Shown here: piece after piece, positions 40,298 through 53,492 of the stretch
Numbering within the stretch: position 1 is the first letter of the stretch
Layout of the letters: each line of letters begins with the position of its first letter
DNA from: Plecoglossus altivelis
Taxonomy: Eukaryota > Chordata > Actinopteri > Osmeriformes > Plecoglossidae
DNA: 64,000 nucleotides
Reading direction: 5' to 3'
Assembly: GCA_036571765.1 (NCBI GenBank)
Contig: BROE01000013.1
Coordinates: 10,381,690 to 10,445,689, forward strand
The notes under the pieces: model-generated
Seen by the model: the letters and a program-made list of their open reading frames with translations, nothing else
Told to the model about the DNA's origin: nothing
Database searches by the model: none
Translations under genes and position numbers: made by a program

Positions 40298-43200
40298 TTA
40301 AGAGTGGCAACATGACTTCATGTCATTATCACAGATGTTTCTCCCTTGTGCAGATGACCACAGAGGCAGACTGAAGATGCAGATGATTACAAGACTAAGA
40401 ACCACACACACCAGTGCAGCTCCCATTGTGTTAGCAAAGGTGATGGGCAGGGAGTGTGTGACGAGCCAGTCCCGTCTCGCCATCATGTCCTGTTCAATCG
40501 CCTTCATCTGGACGTGAGTTCCAATGATGCCGCACACATGAAATAATTGGTGGCTGTGGCCTTTAGAGGGCGCAATAGGACAGTGGTTAGGTCAGCTGCA
40601 GTACAGTGGAGAGAAGGTGGCAATACAGACAGACACAATCCCAACCGCAAGATGAATTGTGAGGATGAAAAAATGTGTTGTCAACTTTTTCCAATGCAAT
40701 ATGACAGTGCTCACCTATGTAATCGAAACTGCCTGGGGCCAGACGCTCTGGTAGATGTGTGGCAAAGAGAAAGGCAGTAAGGAAGGCTAGAGCAATGTGA
40801 TGTAAATGCAGAGGATTGGTGTCATTGGCTGTGCAGCTTTCACCTGTACACAAAAAGATCTGCGGGCAAATCAATGCAAAGGAATTAGCTTTGGCTTCTA
40901 CAAAACCCATCAGGTTGGAGGCAAGCGTGTGGCTGCTCACTACAACTATAATGCATCATTATTTGATATAGAATCCTACTTAGCGCAGTTGTACAAAGTA
41001 TGAAAAACAAATTGTATATCGAAAGAAGACCTACCCTGTAGAAGAGTGGAATGTTGTCAAACATGTAGGGGTAGGCAAAGGCAAAAATACGAAACCTTTT
41101 TCCAAACTTTGGAATTTCTGTGAATCTGGAACATAGAACATTTCAGAACGATCTATTTTGATTTAATTGACAATTATATTACATATCTATCTAATTAAGC
41201 CAAAACAGAAATATAAAAAAATCGTACACACTTTAAACCAGCAAATACATACAGACACATACAAAAACCTGTTAAACTCCATCAAATAAAGTAAAATATG
41301 TTTGACACAGCACCTAAATCAAGTCCAGCATTTCACTGATATTTCATTACATTTTAAAGCTGACATAATAACAGGTTACACCCTGTTTCATTAATATACA
41401 AGTTAGACGTGTTATTAAGGTCCTATGCTTACTGCATTACCTTCAGTTGAATTACTCACTCCCACACACTCCTGACCTGTCACACAACCTTCACACACTT
41501 GCACCTGCTGAGTCATCTGCAGACTCAGATTAACAAAACCAGATTTTCATCTGAGTTGCATTCAAATCGATATAGGCCTGCAGTAAGTGTGAATTCAGTC
41601 AACTCCCACTTTAGGAGTATAGACTTTCTGTTGCTAGCAACATGTTACCAACAACATGCAACACAGGCAAGGTTTTTTTCCTTGACCATCTCAGAGCCAC
41701 CACATATATATTATTTATGATTTGCTCAATTGTACACTACAAAGATGGTGGCATTTGTGTTTTGATCTGGGGAAATGTGGAGACTAAGGGAGATGGCTAG
41801 CGGATGTCGTGGCCTAATGGTTAGGGACTTGGGCTTGTAACCCTCAAGTTGCTGGTTCGATTCTCACACCGGCGGAAATTGAAGGTGGGGATTGTGAATA
41901 AACAGCACTCTCTCTGCCTTCGATACCATGACTGAGGTGCCCTTGAGCAAGGCACCAAACCCTCAATTGCTCCCTGGGCACTGGAGCAATAGCTGCCCAC
42001 TGCTCCAGGTGTATGTTCACTGTGTGTGCGTGCGGTTGCTCACTACTCACTACTGTGTGTGCACTTGGATGGGTTAAATGCAGAGGTAAAATTTCGAGTA
42101 TGGGTAACCATACTTGACAATACATCACTTCACTTCATGTGTTGAGATTCGGCCATCTTGGTGTGGCTGTTACAGATGCAGTTGTGTTTGAGGTACCTGA
42201 GGTGCTGGGGCTCAGATCCCCATTGTGCTGCTTTGTAGAGGGCCTCCTGCGCCTCCTGAGGGAGGAACTGCCGCTGCCCTGCCTCACCAGGGGGGCAGGG
42301 CGTGGGCCGGCCTTGGCCTGGGGGAGCCTGTCTGGGTCTGGGGACAACAAAAGGGCCTCATCACACTCACANCACTACTCACTACTGTGTGTGCACTTGG
42401 ATGGGTTAAATGCAGAGGTAAAATTTCGAGTATGGGTAACCATACTTGACAATACATCACTTCACTTTGACTCAGTGTTGTTAATACAAAGGAGATTTTT
42501 TAGAATGCACAAACACAACATGCATGTAATTTACCTTTTTACACTGTCATGATTATACTGTCGAAATGGCAGGCCCAGCCTTAGAGAGAGAGGGGGGGGG
42601 GAGAGGGATGTATTCAGAGAGACATACCAGAAGATTACTAGGCTGATGTAACAAATACAATTGGGAAAACTTGAGATAGTTTTTCCACATTTGTGTGTCA
42701 TATACTTAACTCAAAATATGTTCTACCATCAGTTTATTATTTCCATACGTCCACCAAACCAAACAGTTTATTGAGGAACGCAGTGATTGAGTTTCCCAAT
42801 AAAATCTCCTTACCTTGAATAACAGGCTAAGCTTGTGCAGACAACAGTGTTAATAACAGCGAAGAAGATGAAGTATTGGTGGAATGTGCTTTTAATCCAC
42901 TTATCAGGAATGACATAGGCGGAGTAGGTGATGGCCGAACCTGTGATGAAACGAACATGTGTGGGATACAAATGAAAACACAATTTCAGCACACACAAGA
43001 ACACCTGTGTTGAAGAACACAATTGCAAAAACATTATACCCAACATGTCCAAAATACACGCCTATGTAGACATCCATATCAGCTGGTGAGTGAGTCAAGT
43101 GCCCTTATCAAACTGATGGTGGAGGTAGAGGCGTGAACTACTCATGTGATGGAAGTGGACACAGAATTTAATTAATCTTAAAAATGATTTCCTAGAAATG

Positions 43201-46200
43201 TGTCACCTTCAAATGACCCTTTGGAGCCTATTTTATAACTAAATGTCTGTTCACAATTAGAATAGATATTTTAGTACAAATTTATAATATATATATTTAT
43301 TTGGCAGGCACTTTTATCCAAAGCGACGTACAAGATAATATACTTTTTTTTGGCTCCATAACTGATGAAGGAAAAAAGAAATTTTCCATCTGAATTTTCT
43401 GGAAATATTTCATAGAGTGTCTGTTATTGTTATTGTTATTATGTCTGTTAACTATTTCTATGTCCGTGTTATGCTAGCTAAAAGAATACTGTTATGGAAC
43501 AGAAAGAGGTGCAGAAATAGGAACCCCCCCAAATGAAGACATGCTGACCGTTCAACTCTTGCACTACTTGATAAGAGATTTTCCTCAAACTGTCTTTCAA
43601 TGTCCAGGCCATTTTTACCCCTAATCAAGTTTACATGTGTATGTTATTTTAAAGAGGTTTTTGGTAATCATTTCCCAAATCAAACTTGCCAACCATCTGT
43701 CATATGAAACAATTGAATTAAAAGTTTAAAGTAAAGATGCACAGAATATGAACTATGAACTGATGGGTATAAATGTTACATCCGGTAGTTTCGTCCGCTC
43801 ACCTAGACTGTACAAACTCAGTGCTCCATAGTCGAAAAAAAAGCAAACATGGCGAGCACGGGTGGACATGGAGCTGAAGGTGTGAGCACAGCTGGAGGCT
43901 AGAGGGTACACACAGCACGACACCAGGAAGACCAGGAGAGGCCAAGTGAACGAGTCCTCCCAGACGTCCTGCATCAAAAGGACCGTCAACAACTTCCACA
44001 GGAAGTACCTGCCAACAACAAGACACACAGGAGTTGCTGTTACCCCTACGGATTCAGGAGCACATCCCTGTGTCACACCAGTATTGGCATAGGTATGTGA
44101 CACAGATTTTGTGTGTGTTCTTACATGGTACATAATGCTACAGCAGGCCAAAAATGCCACAGGCTGCCAATTGATAAATTACCCTCACACAGTCTGGTTT
44201 CAATTGTGGGATGCATGCCTTTCTGGCAGCAAGTTAATCTGACTCATAACGCTCTGCATATCAAATCCCTGGTAGTGTAGCAGCAGGATCATGGCTCCTC
44301 TCTGTGCAAGGCAAGTCATTTCTAAATTTGAGAAGTGATGTCAAACTGCACTGGTTGTGTTTTTCTAAAAGACCACATTATATTTGGTCTCTTCAGTCAC
44401 TGACTGTGCTGTTGTAGAGTACACCACAGGGCACACATGAAGTGAAGTTATCTTATCACAGGGGCTGGGGCTTGGCCCTTAAACACACATTTATGGAGGC
44501 AACAAGCTCGCTTTCCCTGTCTCAGCACACCTCATTAACAAATGAACCTTATTTGTGCTTCTCTCCATCACTGCACCCAGTTGTTGACTAATTGTGTCAA
44601 GTCATTTGAGAGCTGTAAGCAGAGCTCATTAAAATGAACATGTAGCCTTGAGTTTCTCACCAGACCCCAGTCCACACATAGAAGCAAAAACACATGCACA
44701 CACAAACACACGCATGTTCGAACACACATACATGGACTGAAAGGCAGGCAGGCACTCACACACATGCACACACACACACACACAGAGAAAGCCACTGTGG
44801 AATATGTGGCAGCCACAACAGATCATGTCAACTGTGGGGGAAGTGAGCCAGGGCTATGGGGAGCAGTTCTCACCAGCACTAAGGCCCCAGCCTCATCACA
44901 CACCTCCTCACCTTCATTTTGTCATCGTAAACAAACATGGGCACCATGGTTGCTATAAAGACCTAGGACTGGCTAATTTCAGACACATTTGTTTACATAG
45001 CTGATACTATATATTTGTTCCGTATCAAATATGTAATATCTGTGGGAAAGGTATTAACAACACGTTGACATTCGTTCCATATGAGATGCTGACCACATAG
45101 AAAGGTTCAGCAAGTGCTGATGTTTACATTTCTATGGATGTTGGGTGTGGAGGGTTTGGAGTTTCAGGTATGATCAAAATTGGCTGTTGACAGCTGGGTG
45201 TGTACAATGCTACACAACCTTCAGGTATGGTTTCTAAGATGCCTCTCGGCTGGGTTTACTTGGTTGCGTGTCTCTGAGACACTTTAAAAACATTGCAGAT
45301 CATCCTTGTTATTCAGGCTTTTTTATGTGTTTTTATTCATGTGCTGCAGTTCCTTATTAAAATGTTCATCTTACATTGCGGTCAACATTTTTGTCATCGA
45401 TTGATGCGTTGGATTGCTGGAGTTATGTGGACTTGGTTATGACTGACTGTGTTTGTCTGTTTGTTCGTATTCTGAACCCGATCCATTGACAAAGCACTTG
45501 GATAAGATTGAACCTAAACAGGGGCCCGCTGCGCGGCGAATGAGTGATTGCATTGGCGTGGTGAACCAATTCGTGGCAACCAAGGTGGAAATTGTCGAAA
45601 GGCACGGACCATTGGCTGAGCGCAGGAGGTCACTGTGTCCGGCCGGCTGGCTGGAGAGTAGGAGCTACGCATGCCTGGGGAGAGGGGGGAGGACAGGGCG
45701 GAGGAGGAGACAAGGGACAATGAGGCGAGGGAGCGAGATATTTATAGGTGAACAAGGGGAGCGGGAGGGACAGGGGGAGGAGGGAGAGGGGGTATGTAAG
45801 TACATATACTGCATATACCAGTGTNNNNNNNNNNNNNNNNNNNNNNNNNNNNNNNNNNNNNNNNNNNNNNNNNNNNNNNNNNNNNNNNNNNNNNNNNNNN
45901 NNNNNNNNNNNNNNNNNNNNNNNNNNNNNAAACAAACAAAAGAGAGAGATTTATGTGTTTTTATTCATGTGCTGCAGTTCCTTATTAAAATGTTCATCTT
46001 ACATTGCTGTCAACATTTTTGTCATCAATTGATGCGTTGGATTGCTGGAGTTATGTGGACTTGGTTATGACTGACTGTGTTTGTCTGTTTGTTCGTATTC
46101 TGAACGATAAACCTGGTTTGAATTAAACTAGGCCTGGATTGTTCATTCGGCATAGCAGGCATGCCAGGTGGATTTGACACATTGGGGGACGAAATGATAT

Positions 46201-46273
46201 AATATTTTATATATATGTATACATATATGTATACATACAGTATATATATATGTATACATATACTGTATATACA

Positions 46274-46309
<36 letters not shown>

Positions 46310-47551
46310 ACAGTGTATACATATATATACATATAAATCTTTATACATATGTTTTTTATAACCTTAAAATTGGCCAACAGCCGGCCCATAAAGCAGGTAT
46401 TGTGGCCCATTGGTTCAATTTCCATACGACTGATTGTCGTAAAAATGCCAGGGCCATTATTTTGTCCCATTTCAGCCCTGTATTACATCAAGAGGATACT
46501 AAAATCATCAGGATATTCGTAAGTTAAAGACACAAAATATTTCACTTAATATAGTGTCCTTCAACAGACCTATCATTTGCCATACACAAACATTACATAC
46601 ACAAACATTTGGCCTAAACTGTTCTGTTAAATGAATGCAAATATTCTCTCTCTATCACTGCTATCAATTATAATGTGAATGGGTCTTTCTGCAGATCCTC
46701 TTCAATAATGAGAAATGCTTCAGGTATCAAGCACCTTCAAATCTTAACTCAAGTCAAACTTTGCCCTTGATGTGTGTCAATGTACCCCAAGATAAATTGT
46801 TTCTTATCAGTAATGAATCCATTTTGTAACCGTCTATGCTATTTCTTAAATCAAGGCCGTTGTCAGTTTATTGATATTTGAAGTTATTTGATCAAATATT
46901 TGAATAGAGACATGTACACACAGTGTATTTAACTGTATTTGGACTATACCAGGTAGGAAGGAAGTGGGTCCATATGTTGAGCGTCTCATTGGTCAGCTGG
47001 AAGAGGCTCAGGATGCAGTCAGTTGCCGAGCTGCGTGGGTGGCGATAGCCAGAGATGATGCTGTCCTCATGGAACACCTGTAATTGAAACTTTGCTTTTT
47101 GTTTCTTGCCAAAACTCAACGCACTGGTTGCTATGTAGAGCAGATTTACAAAGTGCACGATCAACTCTATGTTATTCAAATAATTGAACATTTCCTTTCC
47201 AATTCCTTCCCATGAAAGACCACCACATCCGTGTGTCAAATGTATTAATTTCATGAGAGAAAACATTGGATTGCAGTCTTCTAAAATAGAAGATAGATTC
47301 TCAGAGCAATTTACAAAATCACCTTTCAAATAAATTCTTCCCCAGGTGAGTTTGGAGGAAAATGTAAGGAGGATACTTAAGTCAACAATCAACTTGAACC
47401 CACTATTCATTCATTCATTCATTCATTCAACCAAATGAAAAACTAAAGTGTCTGCAGAAATGACATATTAGCTCCAGTGAGTAACGTGGAAACTTACTTT
47501 AGGTACTTGGTTGATGGTGAAGACTCGAGGTAGTTTGATCAAGCTGAACAT
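40298..47551 (-). CDS. paqr5: Progestin and adipoQ receptor 5 (membrane progestin receptor gamma), complete, 7 coding exons
   Basis: A seven-helix membrane receptor of the PAQR family, which bind progestins at the cell surface. Coding exons in transcript order: 47498-47551, 46950-47077, 43803-44008, 42814-42940, 41035-41125, 40715-40859, 40298-40560. They total 1014 nt, 337 codons plus TAA, with consistent phases; human PAQR5 is about 330 aa. The N-terminal signature NETLNIWTH lies at about 48-56. The family zinc-site motifs follow: SSCAH (H103), FFDYGA (D120) and GHSHQLFH (H254, H258). Between and after them are the hydrophobic helices, and a short hydrophilic C-terminus ends in CCHS. Neighbours glce and kif23 support PAQR5 over its paralogues PAQR6-8. 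Fish can carry paqr5a and paqr5b, and I cannot say which this is. Any 5' untranslated exon upstream of 47551 was not located. Confidence 0.95.
41800..42135 (+). mobile_element. tRNA-derived SINE in paqr5 intron
   Basis: The 5' part resembles a tRNA. An A box (TGGCCTAATGG, 41810-41820) and a B box (GGTTCGATTCT, 41854-41864) are spaced as in an RNA polymerase III promoter. A body follows that I recognise from many teleost genomes: a segment ending around GAGCAAGGCACC, then a GATGGGTTAAATGCAGAG block, then a tail rich in CACTT. It is not a functional tRNA gene, because the 3' stem and acceptor are missing and the tail is SINE-like. The exact family name is not certain. Its last 95 bp recur at 42373-42467. 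Confidence 0.8.
42197..42337 (-). pseudogene. Orphan exon-like fragment of an unrecognised gene inside paqr5 intron
   Basis: On the minus strand a 141-nt block is bounded by an acceptor preceded by TTGTTGTCCCCAG and by a donor GTACCT. It is open throughout (47 codons, phase 1 at both ends) and GC-rich, unlike the surrounding intron. It encodes a Ser/Arg/Pro-rich peptide with RQGSGSSSLRRRRRPSTK followed by an acidic turn and an SPSTSG run. It matches nothing in PAQR5, and I do not recognise the parent gene. It lies between two identical SINE tails with a single N at one edge, so it may be a mis-joined contig instead of a true part of this locus. Confidence 0.45.
42372..42372. other. Single ambiguous base (N) at a repeat join
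   Basis: One N sits exactly where the exon-like fragment meets the second SINE tail. This is a typical trace of automated gap closure. Confidence 0.9.
42373..42467 (+). repeat. Second copy of the SINE tail
   Basis: These 95 bp appear identical by eye to 42041-42135, at an offset of 332 bp. The single N at 42372 directly precedes the copy. Only the 3' part of the SINE is present; no A or B box precedes it. Confidence 0.8.
43288..43345 (+). repeat. Fragment of a dispersed teleost repeat
   Basis: The block around CTTTTATCCAAAGCGAC is a motif I know as extremely common in fish genomes, part of a dispersed repeat. Only this short conserved piece is visible, in the paqr5 intron between coding exons 3 and 4. 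The family is not assigned. Confidence 0.4.
45322..45477 (+). repeat. 156-bp direct repeat, copy 1
   Basis: This block recurs at 45950-46105, at an offset of 628 bp, with two mismatches seen by eye. The two copies flank about 350 bp of unique sequence and the N gap. It could be a pair of long terminal repeats, a local duplication, or an assembly artefact. Confidence 0.8.
45825..45929. other. Assembly gap of 105 N
   Basis: A run of N lies within the paqr5 intron between coding exons 2 and 3. GA-rich sequence precedes it and a repeat copy follows it. Confidence 0.99.
45950..46105 (+). repeat. 156-bp direct repeat, copy 2
   Basis: Near-identical partner of 45322-45477, beginning 21 bases after the N gap. 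The sequence on either side differs between the copies, so the repeated unit ends sharply at TCTGAAC. Confidence 0.8.
46200..46335. repeat. AT-rich TATATA/TATACA repeat
   Basis: An interrupted alternating pyrimidine-purine tract of TA and ATACA units about 135 bp long, in the paqr5 intron. It produces spurious Ile/Tyr-rich reading frames. It is likely prone to form cruciforms and to vary in length. Confidence 0.9.
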
Positions 47552-50500
47552 GGTGTCAGGGCAGTTCAGAGCTGGGCTTCTGACTGCCTCAATGAACTGT
47601 GGTGTGGAAGACGCTACACACTTCATGAAGTTGTTGTCGCTATATTACCCTTTAGGTCCCTCCCATCTAGCCTTTCACTCATCCAGAATATCCAGTGCAC
47701 CTGTGCCCCTCCTCTTTCTCTTTCTCTCTCTTTCTCTCTCTTTCTCTCGCTTGGTTTAAGTACACTCGATGCGAGAACTTGTGAATTTCTGTTTGCATGT
47801 ACACACAAAACACAGCATACATAGCTACATACAATCCAACACGTACAGACAACAAACTCTGCCATGTGAAACATAGCACTGTTGTTGAAGAGACCAGATC
47901 ATTACTTAGCTTTCTTTGATAGTACTGTGACTGATTATGTGAAACCTTGAGCTTAAGTAACTCAGCAAGTCAAGCAGGTTTCGGTGTGAAATCACAGTCA
48001 CTCACCAGGCAGCTGCGTCTGACATCAACTGTTATAAGCGTAAGCATGTTTTTAGCTCACGGACAGTTGACACACAAGAGCTACAAGTGTGCTTTATCAT
48101 GAACATGCCACTCAGAACTGGATCCTGCTTATCCTAAAAACAAACACAACAGGGATTACAGTGCATTAAGGGTGTAAATTGCACGTTTGTTAAAATAATA
48201 GAAAAGAAAATGTCTATCATTCCATTCTCTCAGTCCCTTCATCCAACCCCAGAATGAATAAGTGTCACACCCAGAGACCAGAAGGCAGGTAGCCAAGTAA
48301 ATATTTATCTTGTTCAAATTCTCGAGACAATGAATGCCTTTCCTTTAACTATGGAAAGATTGGAGTGGAGACACATTCAGGCTTCAACAGTTGATCATCT
48401 TTTTTCTGTGCTTTGTATTTGTGCTTTGAAGAAACAAACGTCAATTTGATTCACCTTGCAGTTGTGTCGTTGCCTTTGTGAAGTCCTGCTATTCCTGAAA
48501 AGATCTCAATCGTTTTATAAGAAAGTCTGTGTGACATCTAGATGGTTTATATCAAATTGCTTGGTCACAGGCCTTCAAATGTACACGCTGTACACGATAT
48601 GAACATCTTGAACACAATTGAGTCAGGTTAGTTATTTATAGGTATGTTTACCTTGCACTGGATGTACAGTTAATTTATAATCACAGAGACACTGGTCTTT
48701 CTGTGTAGCAGCCGAAAGAATATTAATGAAAAGGATACCCTTCTATGTGCTTTGCAGAAATGTCCATGAACCTAAATAGCTAATTGCTACTAGCTTGCCT
48801 TGTCTTGGCTGTGTGACAGGACCTTGTGTTAATATGTCAAACCACAGTTCAATCTTTAAGACTGAAGTCCATTTTTTGCCTAGACATGTAAATAGACCAA
48901 CAATACTCATCACTTTTTCATTAAGTGGATAATCAGAAAAGCACATTGTGGGCAACAATGAACTTTGTGTGTGCTGTCAAATACAATAAGAAAAAAGAAA
49001 TGGAACCAAAGTGCAAATGGTATTCAGATGTGGCAACAAAGTACTATTGAAGTCTGTATGTGTCAGTAAAACTGTATTGTTTTACCTCACAGATTGATTG
49101 TGGGTAATTGTACCCTTTGGTTTCAATGACAGAGTTTCGAAAAAAGAGTAGTTAAGAAGAAGCAGTGGTTGACGTCCCTACAGAGCTGTGTGAATAAACC
49201 ATCTCCATTTCAACTCTTATATAAGATTGAACACACTGTTTGGTCTGAAATCTATGCACCACATCTGGGGGAAGCTAGGCAATGCAGTCCCTTGGCTGTA
49301 AAGCATCGCTTTAGTTTTCAAGTGGCAGTGCCAGGGAGGCTAGACTGGATCGAGGGAAAGATCTGAGTTACGTATGTAACAAAGTACTACACCCTTGGCA
49401 ATAAATGAAAAAGGCTTTGGAACAAGGAGTATACGATGGCAAAAAATTACATTTTGTTTAATTTTACTGTCAGAAGTGTATATCAGATGCGCTTCACATA
49501 TTTACACAATACCACTTTCTGCCACAAGATGTCAATGTTTTCCTTTAAAAAAACTGTATTTTTCTGTGGTGTCTGTTATAGAATGTCCACATGAAAATAG
49601 GCTTTGCCTTTGTGCAAAATGTGTAAAGATTTTTTTGGGGGTGGTGAAATGCTCTATTAGAGCAAAAGCTTCAAGTTTTAGATTGATTTGAGATTCTTAC
49701 TTGACTAGCCAATTAAACATTTTAATCAATCTTTGTGCTTTGTCCTGGAAAACTTTGAAAAGGGTCTTAATAGGACCCTAAATCAGCAAAAACTTTGCAA
49801 TCATGTTTAGTCACAGCTAATAAGTAATTAGAGATTAACTCCAATCCAATCAATTGAGAACCACCACAGCTACTTTCAGAGGGAAAGCGTTGGGCAGACT
49901 GTAGTTTGCTCTGACTGTTGATAAGAAAATCCTCAAGGTCTCCTAAATCCAAACACACCTTATCCTGCAAGCCAAAATCCCTCCCAGCTTACACAGGAGC
50001 CTTCATTAAGAAGCTTCTGGAGGTATCTTGGAACAGCTCACTTTGATGCATATGCAGCAGTTCTGAGGTCATCGACTTCCCAAGAGATCCTAATGTCTTT
50101 GGATCCATTATGAACTTCATGCCTACCGCTTTGAATGAGTGCTTGCTAAATGTTATGGGGTTGGCTGTAATACCATTCGTGTCAATGTGACCACAGGCTA
50201 GTGGGTAACAGGCTGAGAGTTGAGGGGTTGGGCTGATGACAAGCGGCTGTGTAAAGGTCCCCTGGTCGTTTTGCCAGGGTTCTGGTGGGATGGGTCTGAG
50301 TGAGGGGTTAGTAGCAGCCACTCCAGCTCCCTGGCAGCCCTGGGTGATATATTATTCATGATAGGCATCTTAGGGTGTGTCTGTCTCTCCCACTCTTTAT
50401 TACCTACACCTAACCCACGAACACTTCACTAACAATGGAAAGAAGAGCAACTTGCTTTTAAGCTGAATGAGATGCAGAGTTGGCAGATTTGAAACAGGGG

Positions 50501-53203
50501 ATTAGAAGCCAATCAAACCAAAATGGATCATTTACAAGTCTTAGTTTTTGCATAAATATTTATCTGTGAAACATCCCGTGTGATTGAGAAAACATTTTCA
50601 GACAATTGATTATACATATTTAGAGCCTGAAAGACCAGAACAAAAATCTCCCAAAATAGCCTTCAGTAAAGCAATAAAACGGTGGTATTGACCTTCTCCA
50701 TCTTCATCTTTCTGTAAACACCATCTATCCACACATTCACCTTTCATAGACCCAAGCCTCCATCCCAAATGCACTTTTCCCACTGGGTCTCAAACTCAAT
50801 GATGGTGGGTTCAACCCTGAGCTAATCTGATCAGATTCACCATTATATGAGGCGTTCTAAGCCCTCTGCCTCCTGGCACAGAAGCGTCATAAATTCCTCT
50901 AATGGTACCACAATAGTCTCAATGACATCTGAAAGGCACTAGGGAAGGAGGAGAATAGCACCGGAGAGAGCCAATAAAGACACAAAAGCCTGGAGTCTGA
51001 GCTTGGTCTCATTGGAGGGAAGGAGGGAGACAAAGTCCCTGTCAGCAGGAGACTTCATATTATCAGTGTGTTGGATGGGAGGGAGGCGGAGACAGAGGGG
51101 GAGAGATTGTGTGATTGTATGCATGTTTGGTTCACCATTCGCTTGAAAATGTAAAAAAAAAAGAAAAGAATTTAGACTGGGTGTTACGTGTGTAAAGAAA
51201 GTGGTTGGTGACATTCTGTTTATTTTAATGCAATCAAATTGATATGGCAAGTGTTAACAGAGCAGTTTTTAAAGAAATATAATATTTTTGTGTACACTAG
51301 TCTGAAGCTCTCCAAAATATTTGCCGAGTTTTGTGAAAAAAGCCCTAAAAATGGACGTAGTTCAAATGGGTTTTGCTTTGAGAACAACCAGACATGGTTC
51401 GGTCTTGCATTCCAGTTCTCTAAATGAGTTCAACAATGTAATTGTGAAGATACCCATACTACAACTTCTCCAACAATCTGAATCTATCATATCATAGAAA
51501 AGACATCGACCTAACTAAATGGACGGTGCCAAAGAGAACAGTGGGTGAAGCAGAGGGGCACAGAAGTCCACCTACGTTCATTTTCAGCACAAAAAAAGAC
51601 TTTTTTTTTTGTCTCAACTTGAAAGTGAACAATACTACTCTACAGTACATCTCCGAGCACAAAGAGGCCATAGCACTTTGACTTACGAAAAACCTTTTAT
51701 TTTACAACTTTAGAAAGCAATTTGAAGCACAAAGATTTACTCTCTTTCTATATATATATATAAACACTTTCTTCTGCATAAAAAAATGGTAGCATGTGCA
51801 CATTGTGCTTGGATTGCAAAGTCTGTACAACCGCTCTCTGGGTATCCCACGGCAACAGGACCCAGTAAACATTTTATTGCATAAGTCATGTGACCAGATC
51901 TGCACATGCCAATTTACAGGATAGTGGGGGAAAACAAGATGTACAAGAAGAAAAAGTAAAACTGATTTGACCAAAATCATCTTGTTACACAGTGAACAAC
52001 AATAGCAGCTTTCAAAAGGAAGGCGTTGCACATTGTCTAGAAGATTTTAAAAAACAAACATAAAAAACCTAATGCAATTGTGCTTCTGTGCTTTACTCTC
52101 TATACAACATAACAAAAGCTTCCCCTAGGTGAAAGATTCCATAATTGAAACACATGAAAAGAAAACATTTGTAAAAACCTTCATCCCTCACGAGAGGTAC
52201 CAAGGTATGACCCAATATTTCCCTTTGACAAACAAATCCAAACGCTAGTTGTACTGTTGCACAAATCCCCTTAGACAGCTGAGTTTATATATTTGCTCTT
52301 TGCTAGACCTACTTAACTTGTCATTTCAAAAACAAACATTTGTCAAAAAGGCAGTTAAAGTCTCTGTCGCTTGACAGAGGGAAGGCAGGCCAACGCACTC
52401 ATTTAGGCTTTCCATCAAACTGATGTTTACTCCAAGCCAATGCATCATGGACATAAGCACAAATATATTCATAAAGTACAACAAAATCAGCTTTGAAAAC
52501 TACCTTGAATTGAATTAAAAGCTTTGGTATGCATAAAAATGAAGCTCTACTTACAAAACACTCTCAATTGGTAACTATGCAAGATCAGTTTATAGATGTG
52601 GTACTCCATACGTACGTTTTCTCTCTAAAATGAAGTACGAACTATGTGTAATGATGTCATGAGAAGAAAACAACCCATCAAGGAGGAGCAATGAAAACAA
52701 GAATGGGATGATAATGCTTAAGTATGTCCCTTCTAACCTACATCAATAAAAGCTTCAAAGTTGAATATCTTAACAGCCAATCATCTGCCTCCACCTCAGG
52801 TATTAAACAGGAAGGGCATCACAGACGATGATCTGTGTGATCAATACAATTTGTGATAAAAAGTCTCAATTTTTCAACCCAAAAAATTTAAGTGTATTTA
52901 TTTGGACTTGTTGCACCTTGACTACCAGTGGTTTTGACGGATATTGCAAATCAACATCCAAGGTATATGGGTAAATGGTCGTGTCTGAACACATCACACT
53001 TCAATGAAACAAGCGTGAACTTCCCTGTTTGGTGTGGCATTACTGATTGTACTGATAAACCAAACTGGGAAATAAAAAGAAGAAAAGAAGGTAAAAAAAG
53101 AGTGCTTGCTGGAATTGAGCATCTTTATCATCTCTCCATAAACGCCAGGGTCATTTTAAACACCAAACACTACTATAAAACCCTTCAATCATCTTCAAAC
53201 CCT
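47552..53203. other. paqr5 upstream region and intergenic sequence
   Basis: This must contain the paqr5 promoter and any 5' untranslated exon, neither of which I can place. A CT-rich run lies at 47698-47750, and a short AT run near 51750-51763. No other gene is visible. Confidence 0.6.
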
Positions 53204-53492
53204 GCCAGTCCCCTATCCCCAGCTAGTCCCCTACCCCCGGCTAGTCCCCTACCCCCAGCTAGTCCCCTACCCCCAACTAGTCCCCCGCCTCCAGCTAGTC
53301 CCCCTACCCCCAGCTAGTCCCCTACCCCCGGCTAGTCCCCTACCCCCGGCTAGTCCCCTACCCCCAGCTAGTCCCCTACCCCCAGCTAGTCCCCCGCCTC
53401 CAGCTAGTCCCCCGCCTCCAGCTAGTCCCCCGCCTCCAGCTAGTCCCCCGCCTCCAGCTAGTCCCCCGCCTCCAGCTAGTCCCCCACCCCCA
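53204..53492 (+). repeat. 18-bp minisatellite (AGCTAGTCCCCTACCCCC)
   Basis: About 16 copies. Early units read CTACCCCC and later ones CGCCTCC, so the two variants are grouped. Frames on both strands are open because of the period, giving Pro/Ser or Gly/Ala/Leu repeats; they are not genes. A 55-bp remnant recurs at 53910-53964 as part of the adjoining duplication. Confidence 0.95.

Noticed and set aside
41800..41875. Possible tRNA gene (A and B boxes present)
   Set aside because: The acceptor stem does not close and the sequence runs into a SINE body and tail, so it is a tRNA-derived SINE.
45453..46070. 205-codon frame across the N gap
   Set aside because: It is interrupted by 105 undetermined bases, and the frame cannot be trusted.
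46025..46470. Ile/Tyr-repeat frames
   Set aside because: They are translations of the TATATA repeat.
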